NCBI GenBank assembly: GCA_030642545.1 | Contig: DAOWNP010000161.1 | Coordinates: 1-5,885 of the forward strand | Direction of reading: 5' to 3' | DNA length: 5,885 bases | Source: Desulfobacteraceae bacterium | Lineage (GTDB): Bacteria; Desulfobacterota; Desulfobacteria; Desulfobacterales; DAOWNP01 | Shown: in pieces, positions 5,644 through 5,885 of the stretch | Position numbering within the stretch: the stretch's first letter is position 1 | Layout: every line of letters begins with the position of its first letter | Program-made: the position numbers and the translations under genes | Notes under the pieces: model-generated | Database searches by the model: none | What the model was told of the DNA's origin: nothing | The model's input: the letters and a program-made list of their open reading frames with translations, nothing else

Positions 5644-5684
5644 GTTTAGGAAGCTATTTCATCCACGTTCCTAAATAAAAAGAT
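5636..5684 (+). repeat. Hairpin repeat, copy 2 (conserved 15-nt loop)
   Basis: The 17-nt arm ATCTTTTTGTTTAGGAA (5636-5652) pairs with 5668-5684 at every position if one G-U is allowed. The loop GCTATTTCATCCACG (5653-5667) is 15 nt long and matches the copy 1 loop at 13 positions, in the same orientation. The copy sits between the convergent flavodiiron and cysK genes, and its right arm supplies the last codons and stop codon of cysK. Confidence 0.85.
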
Positions 5685-5885
5685 CGGTACTTAAATATCT
5701 TTCCCCTGTACTGGGAAGTATCACAACAATTTTTTTGTTTTTAGAGCTTTTTCTTTTGGCAATTTTAATTGCAGCAGAAACTGCAGCACCAGATGAAATA
5801 CCACACAATATACCTTCCGTTGATGCAAGAAGTCTTGCTGTTTTGAAGGATTCATCATTTGTTACTGTTATAACACCATCAACCA
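5671..5885 (-). CDS. cysK: Cysteine synthase (O-acetylserine sulfhydrylase), 3' end
   Basis: Only the C-terminal 70 codons and the TAG stop (complement of 5671-5673) lie in the window; the gene runs in from the right edge on the minus strand. CysK is a PLP enzyme that makes L-cysteine from O-acetylserine and sulfide. The visible part reads DGVITVTNDES, then GILCGISSGAA, where the family serine of GISSG contacts the PLP ring nitrogen, then VVILPSTGERYLSTDLFI. The GISSGA and TGERYLST motifs in this order and spacing are characteristic of CysK/CysM enzymes, with GERYLST favouring CysK. It converges on the flavodiiron gene with 77 nt between the two stop codons. Its last four sense codons and stop fall in the right arm of the hairpin repeat at 5636-5684. 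Confidence 0.92.
   Translation of the reverse strand, partial: VDGVITVTNDESFKTARLLASTEGILCGISSGAAVSAAIKIAKRKSSKNKKIVVILPSTGERYLSTDLFI

Noticed and set aside
1..5885. CRISPR array, tRNA, rRNA, integrase or insertion sequence
   Set aside because: No regularly spaced repeats, no tRNA-like cloverleaf that I could recognise, and no transposase or integrase reading frame are present.

Overview
The window is AT-rich bacterial DNA from what looks like a strictly anaerobic member of the Desulfobacterota, probably a Desulfobacterales-type sulfate reducer. This is an inference from gene content: an exported CbiK cobaltochelatase of the kind described in Desulfovibrio, a fused gamma/alpha 2-oxoacid:ferredoxin oxidoreductase, and a rubredoxin:oxygen-oxidoreductase-type flavodiiron protein. 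No rRNA or other phylogenetic marker is present, so the genus is open.

Layout. Positions 1-352 carry no convincing gene. They hold a short open frame running in from the left edge, a hairpin repeat (105-142), a perfect 20-bp palindrome with an extra half-site (154-205), and a GTCAAG/CTTGAC inverted repeat (277-294). Positions 353-615 are a cobalamin riboswitch with a downstream intrinsic terminator, which controls a signal-peptide-bearing cbiK (662-1549). A strong hairpin terminator (1574-1612) closes that unit. A second unit on the same strand follows: korA-like gamma/alpha fusion (1771-3471), korB-like TPP subunit (3477-4334) and an A-type flavodiiron protein (4397-5593). A 15-bp FNR-like palindrome lies 30 nt before its first start codon. 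Facing it from the right edge is the 3' end of cysK on the minus strand (5671-5885). A second copy of the hairpin repeat (5636-5684) spans the convergent junction and contains the cysK stop codon.

How it may work. Adenosylcobalamin or another cobalamin would bind the leader RNA and stop cbiK transcription when B12 is plentiful. The exported CbiK keeps the His/Glu/His metal-ligand set of the family. KorA and KorB together form a CoA-dependent 2-oxoacid oxidoreductase that reduces ferredoxin. The flavodiiron protein next to it would spend low-potential electrons on reducing O2 to water or NO to N2O. No ferredoxin, rubredoxin or rubredoxin reductase is encoded here, so any electron link between them is inferred from gene order alone.

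I did not find an obviously new multi-gene system. The least explained signals are the paired hairpin repeats with a conserved 15-nt loop and stems that differ but still pair, the orphan palindrome cluster at 154-205, the FNR-like palindrome before korA, and the altered cluster-cysteine pattern of the KorB-like subunit.
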